From NCBI GenBank assembly GCA_946886865.1, contig CAMPJI010000038.1, forward strand, positions 1 through 21,209: 21,209 bases of DNA, given 5' to 3'. The translations under genes and the position numbers were made by a program. This stretch comes from an uncultured Lysobacterales bacterium (GTDB lineage Bacteria > Pseudomonadota > Gammaproteobacteria > Xanthomonadales > Xanthomonadaceae). A model generated the notes under the pieces. That model saw only the letters and a program-made list of their open reading frames with translations, made no database searches and was not told where the DNA came from. This document shows positions 1-12,307 of this stretch, piece by piece (the stretch's first letter is position 1; the number at the start of each line of letters is the position of its first letter).

Positions 1-3000
1 CGTTGAGCAGGATCTTGATGTTCACCTCGTGGTCGGAGGTGTCCACGCCCGCGGAGTTGTCGATGAAGTCGGTGTTGAGCAGCACCCCGTGCTGGGCCGC
101 CTCGATGCGGCCCAGCTGGGTCAGGCCCAGGTTGCCGCCCTCGCCCACCACTTTGCAGCGCAGGTCACGGCCGTCGACGCGCAGCGCATTGTTGGCGCGG
201 TCGCCGACATCGGCATGCGTCTCCGACGACGCCTTGACGTAGGTGCCGATGCCGCCGTTCCACAGCAGGTCGACGGGGGCCTTGAGGATGGCGCTCATCA
301 GCTGGTTCGGGCTCAAGGCGTTGACGCTGCCCTCGATACCCAGCGCCTCGCGCACCTCGGCGGACACGGGGATCGACTTGAGCGTGCGCGGGTACACGCC
401 GCCGCCCTTGCTGATCAGCGCGCTGTCGTAGTCCTCCCAGCTCGAACGCGGCAGCTTGAACATCCGCTGGCGCTCCTTGAAGGTGCGCGCCGCATCCGGG
501 TTCGGGTCCAGGAAGATGTGGCGGTGGTCGAACGCCGCCACCAGGCGGATGTGCTTGCTGAGCAGCATGCCGTTGCCGAACACGTCGCCGGACATGTCGC
601 CGATGCCGACCGCGGTGAAGTCCTGTTTCTGGCTGTCGCGGCCCATCGCGCGGAAGTGGCGCTTGACCGACTCCCACGCGCCCTTGGCCGTGATGCCCAT
701 GCCCTTGTGGTCGTACCCCACCGAGCCACCGGAGGCAAAGGCGTCGTCCAGCCAGTAGCCGTGTTCGCGGGCGATGCCGTTGGCGATGTCCGAGAACGTG
801 GCCGTGCCCTTGTCCGCGGCGACCACCAGGTACGGGTCATCGAGGTCGTGACGCACGACGTTGGCCGGCGGCACGACCTTGCCGTCGACCAGGTTGTCGG
901 TGATGTCCAGCAGGCCGTTGATGAACATGCGGTAGCACGCCACGCCCTCGGCCCAGACGGCGTCGCGGTCGCCACCGGCCGGCGGCCGCTTGCTGATGAA
1001 CCCGCCCTTGGAGCCGACCGGCACGATCACCGTGTTCTTCACCATCTGTGCCTTCACCAGGCCCAGCACCTCGGTGCGGAAGTCCTCGCGGCGGTCCGAC
1101 CAGCGCAGGCCGCCGCGCGCGACCGGGCCGAAGCGCAGGTGGATGCCTTCCACGCGCGGGCCGTAGACGAAGATCTCGCGGTACGGACGCGGCTTGGGCA
1201 GGTCCGGTACCTGGGCGGAATCGAACTTGTAGCTGACGTAGCCCTTGCCCGCACCGCCGGCGCCGGCCTGGTAGTAGCTGGTGCGCAGCGTCGCATCGAT
1301 CACGCCGATGTAGCTGCGCAGGATGCGGTCCTCGTCCAGGCTCGACACGTTATCGATGAGCTTGGACAGCGCCTTGCGGGTCGCCTCGACCTGCGCCTCG
1401 CGGTTGCCGGTACGCGAGGTCACCACGTGCTCCAGCACCGCCAGCGCGGCCTCGTCGCCCCCCGCCAGGGCCTGGAACTGCTGCTGCAGCACGGCCATGC
1501 CCGCCTTGACCTCGGCCTTGCTCTCCTTGCCGGTGGCCGGGTCGAAACGCGCCTCGAACAGTTCGACCAGCAGGCGCGCCAACAGCGGATAGCGCGTCAG
1601 GGTCTCCTCGACATACGCCTGGGAGAACGGCACGCCCACCTGCTGCAGGTACTTGCAGTACGCCCGCAACATGGCGACCTGCCGCCACGACAGCCCGGCG
1701 GCGATGATCAGGCGGTTGAAGCCGTCGTTCTCGGCATCGCCCCGCCAGATGCGGGCAAAGGCTTCTTCGAAGTTCTCGTCCAGCGACTCGACATCGAAGT
1801 CGACCGTGGTCTCGACCTCGAAGTCCTGGATGTACATCAGCATGCCATTGGCATACAGCCGGTACGGATGCTCGGTGATCACCCGCAGGCCCATGTTTTC
1901 CATCATCGGCAGCGCGTCCGACAGCGGGATGTCGTCGTGCTGGCGGTAGAACTTGAAGCGCAGCCCACCCGTGCCCTGGTGCGCGCGGAACAGGCTCAGG
2001 CCGAGGTCCTGCGGGCCTTCCAGCGCGGCGAGGTGTTCCACGTCGGTCGCGGCGACCTTGGCGGAGATGTTTTCGATGTAGCCGGCCGGCAGCGCACGTC
2101 CGTAGAGGCTGGCCAGGTGCAGGCCGCGCTCCTCGCCGTTGCGCTCGACCAGCTGCTCGCGCAGGTCGTCCTGCCAGTTGCGCACGATCTCGGCCAGCTC
2201 GGCCTCGATGGCCGCGTTGTCGACCTGGATCGCCTCGCCCGACTTCGGCCGCACCAGCAGGTGCAGCTGCGCCAGCGGCGACTCGCCCAGCACCACTGTG
2301 GTGTCCACGTGCTCGCCGTGCAGCACGCGCTTGAGCATCGCCTCGATGCGCAGGCGAACGTCGGTGTTGAACCGGTCGCGCGGGATGTAGACCAGGCCGG
2401 AGAAGAAGCGGCCGTAGCGGTCGCGGCGCAGGAACAGGCGGCTGCGCACGCGCTCCTGGAGGCCCAGGATGCCGGTCGCGGTCCGCAGCAGCTCCTCGCC
2501 GCTGGACTGGAACAGCTCGTCGCGCGGCAGCGTCTCCAGGATGTGGCGCAGCGCCTTGCCGCTGTGGCTGTTGGCGGGCAGCCCCGACTTCTCCATCACG
2601 AACTCGTGCCGCTGGCGGACCACCGGGATGTCCCACGGGCGGCGGCTGTAGGCGCTGGAGGTGTAGAGGCCGAGGAAGCGGTGCTCGCGCACCGGCGTGC
2701 CGCCGGTGTCGAATTCGAGCACGCCGATGTAGTCCATGTAGCCCGGGCGGTGGACGGTCGAGCGTGCATTGGTCTTGGTCAGGATCAGCGCATCGACCGC
2801 GCCCGACTGCGGCATGTAATGCGCCGCCAGCGAGGTGAGCAGGCGCGGCGTCCCCGCGTCCTTGCCGCGCAGCAGGCCCAGCCCGGTTCCCTTGACGGCG
2901 CAGAGCACTTCGTTGCCGCCCTTGTCGGTGACTTCGTACTCGCGGTACCCCAGGAACGTGAAGTGGTCGCCTGCCGCCCAGCGCAGGAACTCCTGCGCCT

Positions 3001-3712
3001 CGGACCGCCCGGCCTCGGTTCCCGGCAGCGGCTGGCTCGACAAGCCATCGGCCACCTCGAACATCCGCCCGCGCATCTCCGACCAGTCCCGGACGATCGA
3101 CCGAACGTCCGACAGCACGGCCTGCACGGCGGTCTCGATCTGCGGCATCGCCTCCGGCGCCTGGCGGTCGATCTCCAGGTGCATCAGTGACTCGGCCTTG
3201 CCCTGCCCCACGGCCTGCAGCCGCCCGGCCTTGTCGCGCTCCATCGCCACCACCGGGTGACCCAGGACGTGCACGCCGATGCCCAGCTCGGCCAGCGCCA
3301 TCGTCACCGAGTCGACCAGGAACGGCATGTCGTCATTGACGATCTGCAGCACCGTGTGCGGCGACTCCCAGCCGTGCGACTTCAGACCGGGCGTGAACAG
3401 ACGGACGCGCGCCGTGCCGGACTTGCGCGTGCGTGCGAACTCCAGGAAGTCCGCCGCCAGTGCGGCCCAGCTGTCGGCGCTGTGCTGCGGCAGTTCGTCA
3501 TCGCCCATGCGCTGGTAGAACGCCCGGGCGAATGCCTCCGCTTCGGCATGGCGCGCCGCCGGCACGCGCTTGCGCATGGCCGCGATGATGGGCGACAGCG
3601 ATACGGTGCCCGCCTGGCGCGCGCGCGATGCCGGCGCCTCTACCTGGGGGGTATGGGATGTTCCGGCGACCGGGCGGCTGCTCTTCTTCGGGGACTTGCG
3701 TGCAGTGCTCAT
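1..3712 (-). CDS. gdhB: NAD-dependent glutamate dehydrogenase, large (~1600 aa) type; C-terminus cut by window edge
   Basis: Oxidatively deaminates glutamate to 2-oxoglutarate and ammonia with NAD in the cytoplasm, linking amino-acid catabolism to the TCA cycle. About 1237 codons are present from the ATG at 3712, reading leftward with no stop; the family is usually about 1600 residues, so roughly the last quarter is missing. The N-terminal part reads as ACT-like regulatory segments (for example the stretch with SPHTVLQIVNDDMPFLVDS near residues 115-135). The catalytic core is clear: YGPRVEGIHLRFGPVARGG (about 850-868), GLRWSDRREDFRTEVLGL (about 868-885), then the active-site lysine in VGSKGGF, K902. 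The acyl-CoA dehydrogenase gene lies upstream on the same strand, 155 bases away. No good Shine-Dalgarno precedes the ATG. The symbol follows the Pseudomonas usage gdhB. Family assignment is secure; the exact N-terminus is less so. Confidence 0.95.
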   Translation of the reverse strand, partial: MSTARKSPKKSSRPVAGTSHTPQVEAPASRARQAGTVSLSPIIAAMRKRVPAARHAEAEAFARAFYQRMGDDELPQHSADSWAALAADFLEFARTRKSGTARVRLFTPGLKSHGWESPHTVLQIVNDDMPFLVDSVTMALAELGIGVHVLGHPVVAMERDKAGRLQAVGQGKAESLMHLEIDRQAPEAMPQIETAVQAVLSDVRSIVRDWSEMRGRMFEVADGLSSQPLPGTEAGRSEAQEFLRWAAGDHFTFLGYREYEVTDKGGNEVLCAVKGTGLGLLRGKDAGTPRLLTSLAAHYMPQSGAVDALILTKTNARSTVHRPGYMDYIGVLEFDTGGTPVREHRFLGLYTSSAYSRRPWDIPVVRQRHEFVMEKSGLPANSHSGKALRHILETLPRDELFQSSGEELLRTATGILGLQERVRSRLFLRRDRYGRFFSGLVYIPRDRFNTDVRLRIEAMLKRVLHGEHVDTTVVLGESPLAQLHLLVRPKSGEAIQVDNAAIEAELAEIVRNWQDDLREQLVERNGEERGLHLASLYGRALPAGYIENISAKVAATDVEHLAALEGPQDLGLSLFRAHQGTGGLRFKFYRQHDDIPLSDALPMMENMGLRVITEHPYRLYANGMLMYIQDFEVETTVDFDVESLDENFEEAFARIWRGDAENDGFNRLIIAAGLSWRQVAMLRAYCKYLQQVGVPFSQAYVEETLTRYPLLARLLVELFEARFDPATGKESKAEVKAGMAVLQQQFQALAGGDEAALAVLEHVVTSRTGNREAQVEATRKALSKLIDNVSSLDEDRILRSYIGVIDATLRTSYYQAGAGGAGKGYVSYKFDSAQVPDLPKPRPYREIFVYGPRVEGIHLRFGPVARGGLRWSDRREDFRTEVLGLVKAQMVKNTVIVPVGSKGGFISKRPPAGGDRDAVWAEGVACYRMFINGLLDITDNLVDGKVVPPANVVRHDLDDPYLVVAADKGTATFSDIANGIAREHGYWLDDAFASGGSVGYDHKGMGITAKGAWESVKRHFRAMGRDSQKQDFTAVGIGDMSGDVFGNGMLLSKHIRLVAAFDHRHIFLDPNPDAARTFKERQRMFKLPRSSWEDYDSALISKGGGVYPRTLKSIPVSAEVREALGIEGSVNALSPNQLMSAILKAPVDLLWNGGIGTYVKASSETHADVGDRANNALRVDGRDLRCKVVGEGGNLGLTQLGRIEAAQHGVLLNTDFIDNSAGVDTSDHEVNIKILLN

Positions 3713-3737
3713 GGAATCGTGGGATCCGATGCAATGA

Positions 3738-3759
3738 GGCCCGCACTTGCGCACGGGCC
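3738..3759 (-). other. Leader hairpin 26 bases before gdhB
   Basis: On the minus strand GGCCCGTGC pairs with GTGCGGGCC around a GCAA (GNRA-type) tetraloop, a 9-bp stem with two G-U wobbles. On the plus strand the wobbles become A-C mismatches, so the structure suits the gdhB-sense RNA. No T-run follows, so an intrinsic terminator is unlikely. It may be a leader structure or simply chance in GC-rich DNA. Confidence 0.4.
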
Positions 3760-3815
3760 ATGGGACGGTTCAGGACGTGATGGACTTCGCATTCGGGGCG
3801 GCCGCACGCGGGCAT

Positions 3816-3835
3816 GGCGCACCGCATGGCGCGCC
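3816..3835 (-). terminator. Hairpin downstream of the acyl-CoA dehydrogenase gene
   Basis: On the minus strand GGCGCGCC pairs with GGTGCGCC around an ATGC loop, an 8-bp stem with one G-U pair. It begins about 33 bases after the dehydrogenase stop codon. There is no T-tract, so termination would have to be Rho-assisted; it could equally be an mRNA 3'-end stabiliser. The G-U pair makes it weaker in the plus-strand transcript. Confidence 0.3.
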
Positions 3836-3867
3836 ACCCCGCAGCCGGCGACCCGGGCCGCGCATGG

Positions 3868-5028
<1,161 letters not shown>

Positions 5029-5067
5029 GTCGGCACCCTCGGTCGGTCAGTTTCGGACAAGACGCGA

Positions 5068-5073
5068 ATTGTA
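5068..5073 (-). promoter_or_regulatory. Candidate -10 box for the acyl-CoA dehydrogenase gene
   Basis: The minus strand reads TACAAT, five of six matches to the sigma70 -10 consensus, in otherwise very GC-rich DNA and about 40 bases before the GTG start. I found no good -35 box at the expected distance, so this is only a candidate. Confidence 0.3.
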
Positions 5074-5155
5074 GCCCCGGGCGCGCCGGAACCCCACTCC
5101 ATTGCAATCGCACGTGGGCGGCGGGGTTGACCCCCACTGGATGCCGGAGGAGACT

Positions 5156-5181
5156 TATCGCTGTATCGCGATACGTCGATA
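5156..5181. promoter_or_regulatory. 26-bp dyad operator upstream of the ArsR/methyltransferase gene
   Basis: A 26-bp near-perfect inverted repeat: the reverse complement matches at 22 of 26 positions. The centre is GTATCGCGATAC and the outer arms are TATCG and CGATA. It ends 14 bases before the ATG at 5196 and overlaps the place where the ribosome site and promoter of that gene should be. A TTGACC at 5127-5132 could be a -35 element. Dyads of this size suit dimeric ArsR-family repressors, so autoregulation by the adjacent gene is the simplest reading; that part is inference. Confidence 0.7.
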
Positions 5182-5195
5182 AAAGGCAGGTTTGA

Positions 5196-6134
5196 ATGGA
5201 TCTGGAAGGCTGGTCGTCACGCCTGAAAATGTTTGCCGATGCCACCCGCGTGCGGCTGCTGGCATTGCTCGAGCACGAGGAGCTGACCGTGGCCGAGCTG
5301 TCGGCCATCACCCGCCTGGCGCAGCCGCGCGTCTCCACCCACCTGTCCAAGCTGAAGGACGCCGGCCTGGTCCGCGACCGGCGCTCCGGCGTGTCGGCCT
5401 ACTACCGGTTCGACGATGCCGCGCTCGACGCCCCGCAGCGGTCGTTGTGGCAGACGCTTCGCGAGGGCAGCGACGACCCGCTGCTGCGCCAGGACGCAGA
5501 GCGCGTCCCCGGGGTGCTGGCGATGCGTGCGGCCGACCAGAACTGGGCCGATTCGGTGGCCGGCGACATGGAGCGCCACTACTCGCCGGGCCGCACCTGG
5601 GAGGCGATGGCGCGGTCCGCCCTGCCCCTGCTGGAACCGGGCGACGTGCTGGACATCGCATCCGGCGACGGCGTGCTGGCCGAACTGATGGCGCCGCACT
5701 CCAAGCGCTACGTCTGCCTGGATGCGAGTTCCAAGGTCGTGGCCGCCGCGACCGAGCGCCTGCGTCGACTGCCCAACGTCGACGTGCGCGAGGGCGACAT
5801 GCACGCGCTGCCACTGGACGACGCCAGTTTCGACCTGGTCGCGCTGATGCACGCCCTGACCTACGCCGCCCACCCCGAGAAAGCCGTCGCCGAGGCCGCG
5901 CGCGTGTTGCGCCCCGGCGGGCGCCTGCTGCTGACCAGCCTGGCGCGCCACGAGCATCGCGCGGTGGTCGAGTCGTTCGGGCACGTGAACCTCGGCTTTG
6001 CCGAAAAGGACCTGCGCCGTTTCGTCACCAGGGCCGGCTTGGAGATCCTCAGTTGCGGCACGGTGACGCGCGAACGCCGTCCGCCCCATTTCGAAGTGAT
6101 CGCGTTGATCGGCCGGAAGCCGCCGGCGCGCTGA
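5196..6134 (+). CDS. sahR: ArsR-family HTH regulator fused to a SAM-methyltransferase-like domain (SahR-like)
   Basis: 312 residues with two parts. Residues 8-75 form an ArsR-type winged helix ([14 protein letters not shown], then the recognition region [18 protein letters not shown] at 42-59). Residues about 125-290 form a class I methyltransferase fold with motif [10 protein letters not shown] at 151-159, an acidic residue D176 at the end of strand 2 (VCLDAS), and [15 protein letters not shown] at 235-249. There is no cysteine cluster for metal sensing. ArsR/methyltransferase fusions beside methionine-cycle genes are known as SahR, proposed to sense S-adenosylhomocysteine. Here the gene stands directly upstream of metH, which supports that role. 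The domain may bind SAH or SAM as a ligand instead of catalysing methylation; sequence does not decide. Its start has a purine-rich AAAAGGCAGG site. Fusion call is firm, the sahR name is inference. Confidence 0.88.
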   Translation: MDLEGWSSRLKMFADATRVRLLALLEHEELTVAELSAITRLAQPRVSTHLSKLKDAGLVRDRRSGVSAYYRFDDAALDAPQRSLWQTLREGSDDPLLRQDAERVPGVLAMRAADQNWADSVAGDMERHYSPGRTWEAMARSALPLLEPGDVLDIASGDGVLAELMAPHSKRYVCLDASSKVVAAATERLRRLPNVDVREGDMHALPLDDASFDLVALMHALTYAAHPEKAVAEAARVLRPGGRLLLTSLARHEHRAVVESFGHVNLGFAEKDLRRFVTRAGLEILSCGTVTRERRPPHFEVIALIGRKPPAR

Positions 6135-6189
6135 GGCGTCGTCGCGACAGAAGACGGGTATCGGCAGGCCACGGTCCGCCCCCTCACGC

Positions 6190-6205
6190 AGCGTCTTCAG
6201 ACGCT
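6190..6205 (+). other. Hairpin 1 in the metH leader
   Basis: AGCGTC and GACGCT form a perfect 6-bp stem around TTCA, in the 113-base gap between the SahR-like gene and metH. No T-run follows. It sits one base before a second hairpin, so the two may stack. Confidence 0.45.
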
Positions 6206-6206
6206 C

Positions 6207-6226
6207 GTCCCGCCCCAGGTCGGGAC
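6207..6226 (+). other. Hairpin 2 in the metH leader
   Basis: GTCCCG and CGGGAC form a perfect 6-bp stem around an 8-base loop CCCCAGGT. It ends about 10 bases before the AGGAG ribosome site of metH. The loop and the ribosome-site region share a 10-base repeat (see the repeat entry). It does not match the SAH or cobalamin riboswitch consensus as I know them. Confidence 0.45.
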
Positions 6227-6239
6227 ATACCGCCCCAGG
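6210..6239 (+). repeat. Direct repeat CCGCCCCAGG, two copies 20 bases apart
   Basis: Copies at 6210-6219 and 6230-6239. The first lies partly in the stem and loop of hairpin 2; the second runs into the AGGAG ribosome site of the homocysteine-domain metH gene. It could be chance or part of a translation-control element. Confidence 0.4.
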
Positions 6240-6247
6240 AGTCCTCG

Positions 6248-7317
6248 ATGCACCGCCTCCCCTGGCTCCACCCCGATCGCACTGCGGCGCTGCAGCGCGC
6301 CCTCGCCGACCGCATCCTCGTGATCGATGGCGCGATGGGCACGATGATCCAGCAGCACGGGCTGGAGGAGGCCGACTACCGCGGCGCCCGCTTTGCCGGT
6401 GGTTACGACAGCGAGCATCCGGGCGGCCGCGCCGCCCACGACCAGCGCGGCAACAACGACCTGCTCAGCCTCACGCGGCCCGACCTCATCGCCGGAATCC
6501 ACGCCGAATACCTCGCCGCTGGCGCCGATCTGGTCGAGACCAACACGTTCAATTCGACGTCGATTGCGTTGACCGACTATGGCCTGCAGCACCTCGCACG
6601 CGAACTCAACCACGCCGGTGCGCGGCTGGCGCGCCACGCGTGCGACGAAGCCACCGCAGGCGACCCGTCGCGCCCGCGGTTCGTCATCGGCGTGCTCGGG
6701 CCCACCAACCGCACCGCCTCGCTCAGCCCGGACGTGAACCGCCCCGGCTTCAGGGCGGTCACGTTCGACCAGTTGCGCGCGGCCTACGGCGAGTCGGCCG
6801 AGGGCCTGATCGATGGCGGCGCCGACGTGCTCATGGTCGAGACGGTGTTCGACACGCTCAATGCCAAGGCGGCGCTGTTCGCGATCGAGGAGGCGTTCGA
6901 CGCGCGCGGTGCGCGCCTGCCGGTCATGGTGTCGGGCACGATCACCGATGCCTCGGGACGCACGCTGTCCGGGCAGACGGCCGAGGCGTTCTGGTACTCG
7001 GTCCGCCATGCCGCCCCGCTTGCCATCGGCCTGAACTGCGCACTGGGTGCGCGCGAGCTGCGGCAGCATGTGGACGTGCTGGCGCAGGTCGCGGACACGC
7101 ATGTCAGCGCGCACCCCAATGCGGGGCTGCCCAACGCATTCGGCGGCTACGACGAGACACCGGAGGACATGGCCGGCGTGCTCCGCGAATTCGCCCAGGC
7201 TGGCCTGCTCAACCTGGTCGGTGGCTGCTGCGGCACCACGCCGGCGCATATCGCCGCGATCGCCGATGCGATGCGCGACATGACGCCGCGGCGCCTGCCG
7301 CAAATGGAGGTCGCGGC

Positions 7318-7321
<4 letters not shown>
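6248..7321 (+). CDS. metH: Methionine synthase, homocysteine-binding half (split MetH, part 1)
   Basis: 357 residues equivalent to the N-terminal homocysteine domain of cobalamin-dependent methionine synthase. It binds homocysteine through zinc so that the thiolate can take the methyl group from methylcobalamin. The zinc ligands are visible: C264 in GLNCALGA, and C327 and C328 in GGCCGTTP, with the same spacing as C247, C310 and C311 in E. coli MetH. The N-terminus [14 protein letters not shown] (22-35) is typical. The ATG at 6248 has AGGAG seven bases upstream. Its stop overlaps the start of the next gene as ATGA, so the two halves are translationally coupled and should act as a complex. An unlinked betaine- or SMM-type homocysteine methyltransferase is the alternative, but the neighbour makes MetH near certain. 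Confidence 0.95.
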
Positions 7322-10008
<2,687 letters not shown>

Positions 10009-10079
10009 GCCGTCAGCAGGCCGAACCGGACCCGCGTGTGGCAGCGGCTTCCGGCGCAAACCGCGCCCGGCCCGGGCGG

Positions 10080-10682
10080 TCACCACACGAGGTCGTCGGG
10101 CACCTGGTACTTCGGGTCGGCGTAAGGGTCATCCCCCGCGGGCGCATCGGGGTCGACCTTCAGCGCGACGCAGTCCGGGAAGATCGCCTCGGCCTGCGCC
10201 AGCACGTCCGCGGTCACCACCTTGTAATGCCCGTTGAGCTGCAGCACGCCCAGTGCAGCGGCGTTGACCGCCTTCAACTGCTCCGCGGTCACGTACACGC
10301 GCTTGATCTTGCCGCCGTACGGGAAGTGCCGTGCGATATCCGCGTCCGCGACGTTGAGTGCCTTGTCCTTGACGAGCGCTTCGACCTTCGCCTTGGCTTC
10401 ACGACGCTGGCGCGCGGCTTCCTGTTTGGCCTGCTCGGCCTTGATGCGGTCGTCCTTTTCCTTCTGCGCGCGAATCGCATAGGCCTTGGCCAGGTCGATG
10501 TCCTCGCGGGATCGCGGGCCCGCCTGGTGCCCGCCCGGGTTGCGCTGCGGCGCCTTGCGACCCGCAGGCGGCCCCTCGCGTCGCGGCTTCGCGCCGCGCT
10601 TGCCGGCATCGGACGGACGCTCGGGTTTGGGGGCGGGCTTGAAGCCCAGCCCCATCAGCTGGTTGCGCAGTGTGTCGCTCAT
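10080..10682 (-). CDS. DUF2058 (YaiL-type) protein
   Basis: 200 residues starting MSDTLRNQLMGLGFK, the usual N-terminus of the DUF2058 family. There is a long basic, proline/lysine/arginine-rich segment (about 15-60), then a charged helical, probably coiled-coil stretch (about 60-105, DIDLAKAYAIRAQKEKDDRI and on). A compact C-terminal domain follows and ends in DPKYQVPDDLVW, also family-typical. E. coli YaiL is described as nucleic-acid associated but has no firm function. The ATG at 10682 begins 4 bases after the slyX stop, so the two are co-transcribed. An in-frame extension up to 10835 exists but lies inside slyX and lacks family similarity, so I reject it. The basic segment could contact RNA or DNA; that is inference. 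Confidence 0.88.
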   Translation of the reverse strand: MSDTLRNQLMGLGFKPAPKPERPSDAGKRGAKPRREGPPAGRKAPQRNPGGHQAGPRSREDIDLAKAYAIRAQKEKDDRIKAEQAKQEAARQRREAKAKVEALVKDKALNVADADIARHFPYGGKIKRVYVTAEQLKAVNAAALGVLQLNGHYKVVTADVLAQAEAIFPDCVALKVDPDAPAGDDPYADPKYQVPDDLVW

Positions 10683-10686
10683 CGGC

Positions 10687-10938
10687 TCAGTAGTGTGGAG
10701 GTGGCGGTTCGCTGGACGGGTCGGCTGCCAGCGGGTTGGACGACATGGACAGACGCAGCTGCCGAAGCTCGTCCAGTGCACGGTGCAGCACAAGCGCATT
10801 GCGGGCTTCCTCGTCCCGCGCAGCCGCCAGGGCATCGCTCAGCGTATTAATCGCGTGCTCCTGGAAAGCCAGGCGCAACTCCAGTTCCGCTACGCGGTCT
10901 TCAAGCGCCTGCATGGTGGACCCGTCGGACGGCATCAT
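10687..10938 (-). CDS. slyX: SlyX family protein
   Basis: A small protein, 83 residues from ATG 10938 or 75 from ATG 10914. The core [20 protein letters not shown] with INTLSDAL and on is a predicted coiled coil, and the C-terminus ends PPPPHY, the characteristic SlyX ending. Function of SlyX is unknown. The start at 10938 overlaps the ugd stop as ATGA, suggesting translational coupling, while the start at 10914 better matches the usual SlyX N-terminus; neither has a strong ribosome site. It is followed 4 bases later by the DUF2058 gene. Family call is firm, start is not. Confidence 0.88.
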   Translation of the reverse strand: MMPSDGSTMQALEDRVAELELRLAFQEHAINTLSDALAAARDEEARNALVLHRALDELRQLRLSMSSNPLAADPSSEPPPPHY

Positions 10939-12281
10939 GCCCCGCGTACCACCGACCGGCCGCGACCGATGCCGTAGTACGCCAGCCCGGCCTCCTCGAC
11001 CTGCTCCGGCGGGTACAGGTTGCGTCCGTCGAAGATCACGCGGTCCGCCAACGACTGGCGCAGACGCGCGAAGTCCGGACTGCGGAACTGCTTCCACTCG
11101 GTCACGATGACCAGCGCGTCGGCACCTTCGGCCGCCGCGTGCTCGGAGTCGCAGAGCACCAGGTCGTCCCGCTCGCCGAAAATACGGCGGGTCTCGTCCA
11201 TCGCCTCCGGATCGAATGCCCGCACGGTCGCGCCGGCTTCCCAGAGTTGTCCGATCAAACGGCGGCTGGATGCCTCGCGCATGTCATCGGTGTTGGGCTT
11301 GAACGCCAGCCCCCATATCGCAAACGTCTTGCCTGCGAGCGCGCCGTCGGCGTAATGCCGCTGGACCAGCTCGAACAGGTGCCCCTTCTGGCGGTGATTG
11401 ACCGACTCGACGGCGTCCAGCAGCTCCGGTGCGACGCCGTGGGCTTGCGCGATGCGCGCCAGCGCCTGCACGTCCTTGGGAAAGCACGAGCCGCCATACC
11501 CGGCGCCGGGATAGATGAAGTGCCAGCCGATCCGGGGGTCCGAACCGATGCCCAGCCGGACCATCTCGACATCGGCCCCGACGCGTTCCGCAACGTTCGC
11601 GATTTCGTTCATGAAGCTGATCTTGGTCGCGAGCATCGCATTGGCTGCGTACTTGGTCAGCTCGGCGGAGCGGACATCCATACACACGAAGCGGTCATGG
11701 TTGCGCACGAAGGGGCCATACAGGCGGCGCAGCTGTTCGATCGACGCCGGGTCCGATGCGCCGATGACGATCCGGTCCGGCCGCATGCAGTCGTTGACCG
11801 CATCCCCTTCCTTCAGGAACTCGGGGTTGGACACGACGTCGAATGCGATGTCCACGCCGCGCGTGGCGAGTTCGTCCGTGATAGCGGCGCGCACCCTGTC
11901 GGCCGTGCCCACCGGCACGGTCGACTTGCTGACGACGATCGACGGGCGATCGATATGGCGGCCGATGGTGCGCGCCACCTCCAGCACGTACGTGAGGTCG
12001 GCACTGCCGTCCTCGTCGGGCGGCGTGCCGACCGCGATGAAGATGATGTCGCTGGCGGCGATGCCCTCGCCCGCGTCGGTCGTAAAGACGATCCGGCCGG
12101 CGCCGATGTTGCGCTCCGCGAGCTCTTCAAGACCGGGCTCGAAAATCGGGATCTCCCCTTCTCGCAGTCGATCGACCTTCGCTGCGTCGACGTCAACGCA
12201 GACGATATCGTGGCCGATCTCGGCCAGGCATACGCCTGTGACCAGGCCGACGTAGCCGGTACCAAAAATCGTGGCATGCAT
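10935..12281 (-). CDS. ugd: UDP-glucose 6-dehydrogenase
   Basis: Oxidises UDP-glucose twice with NAD to UDP-glucuronate, a cytoplasmic precursor for exopolysaccharide and LPS sugars. 448 residues, normal length. The N-terminal Rossmann motif is [12 protein letters not shown] (5-16). The catalytic cysteine is C266 in [10 protein letters not shown], with the helper residues K210 and N214 in ELTKYAANA. The substrate loop [10 protein letters not shown] and the C-terminal NAD/UDP domain with [14 protein letters not shown] follow. ATG at 12281 has AAGGA about 11 bases upstream. The FKBP lipoprotein gene lies 84 bases upstream in the same direction and slyX overlaps its stop. UDP-mannose or UDP-GlcNAc dehydrogenases are relatives, but the motif set favours UDP-glucose. 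Confidence 0.95.
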   Translation of the reverse strand: MHATIFGTGYVGLVTGVCLAEIGHDIVCVDVDAAKVDRLREGEIPIFEPGLEELAERNIGAGRIVFTTDAGEGIAASDIIFIAVGTPPDEDGSADLTYVLEVARTIGRHIDRPSIVVSKSTVPVGTADRVRAAITDELATRGVDIAFDVVSNPEFLKEGDAVNDCMRPDRIVIGASDPASIEQLRRLYGPFVRNHDRFVCMDVRSAELTKYAANAMLATKISFMNEIANVAERVGADVEMVRLGIGSDPRIGWHFIYPGAGYGGSCFPKDVQALARIAQAHGVAPELLDAVESVNHRQKGHLFELVQRHYADGALAGKTFAIWGLAFKPNTDDMREASSRRLIGQLWEAGATVRAFDPEAMDETRRIFGERDDLVLCDSEHAAAEGADALVIVTEWKQFRSPDFARLRQSLADRVIFDGRNLYPPEQVEEAGLAYYGIGRGRSVVRGA

Positions 12282-12307
12282 CTTTGAAGCTTTCCTTGTG
12301 GGACGGG

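Noticed and set aside
29..3190. A 1053-codon open frame on the plus strand
   Set aside because: It is antisense to gdhB, whose minus-strand translation carries the full set of large-type glutamate dehydrogenase motifs. The plus-strand product is Ala/Arg/Val/Gln-rich without any domain; the open frame follows from high GC at third positions.
5101..5108. ATTGCAAT palindrome in the divergent region before the SahR-like gene
   Set aside because: Eight-base palindromes are common by chance and nothing links it to a known regulator.
6135..6247. SAH or cobalamin riboswitch before metH
   Set aside because: I could not find the SAH riboswitch core or a B12 box with its supporting stems; the gap is too short for a cobalamin riboswitch.
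10009..10079. Terminator between the convergent metH and DUF2058 genes
   Set aside because: Only a 5-bp GC stem (GCCC/GGGC) and no T-tract on either strand; not strong enough to list.
11139..12287. Plus-strand open frame of 382 codons, and 19217-20380 of 387 codons
   Set aside because: They lie antisense to ugd and fumC respectively and show no domain of their own.
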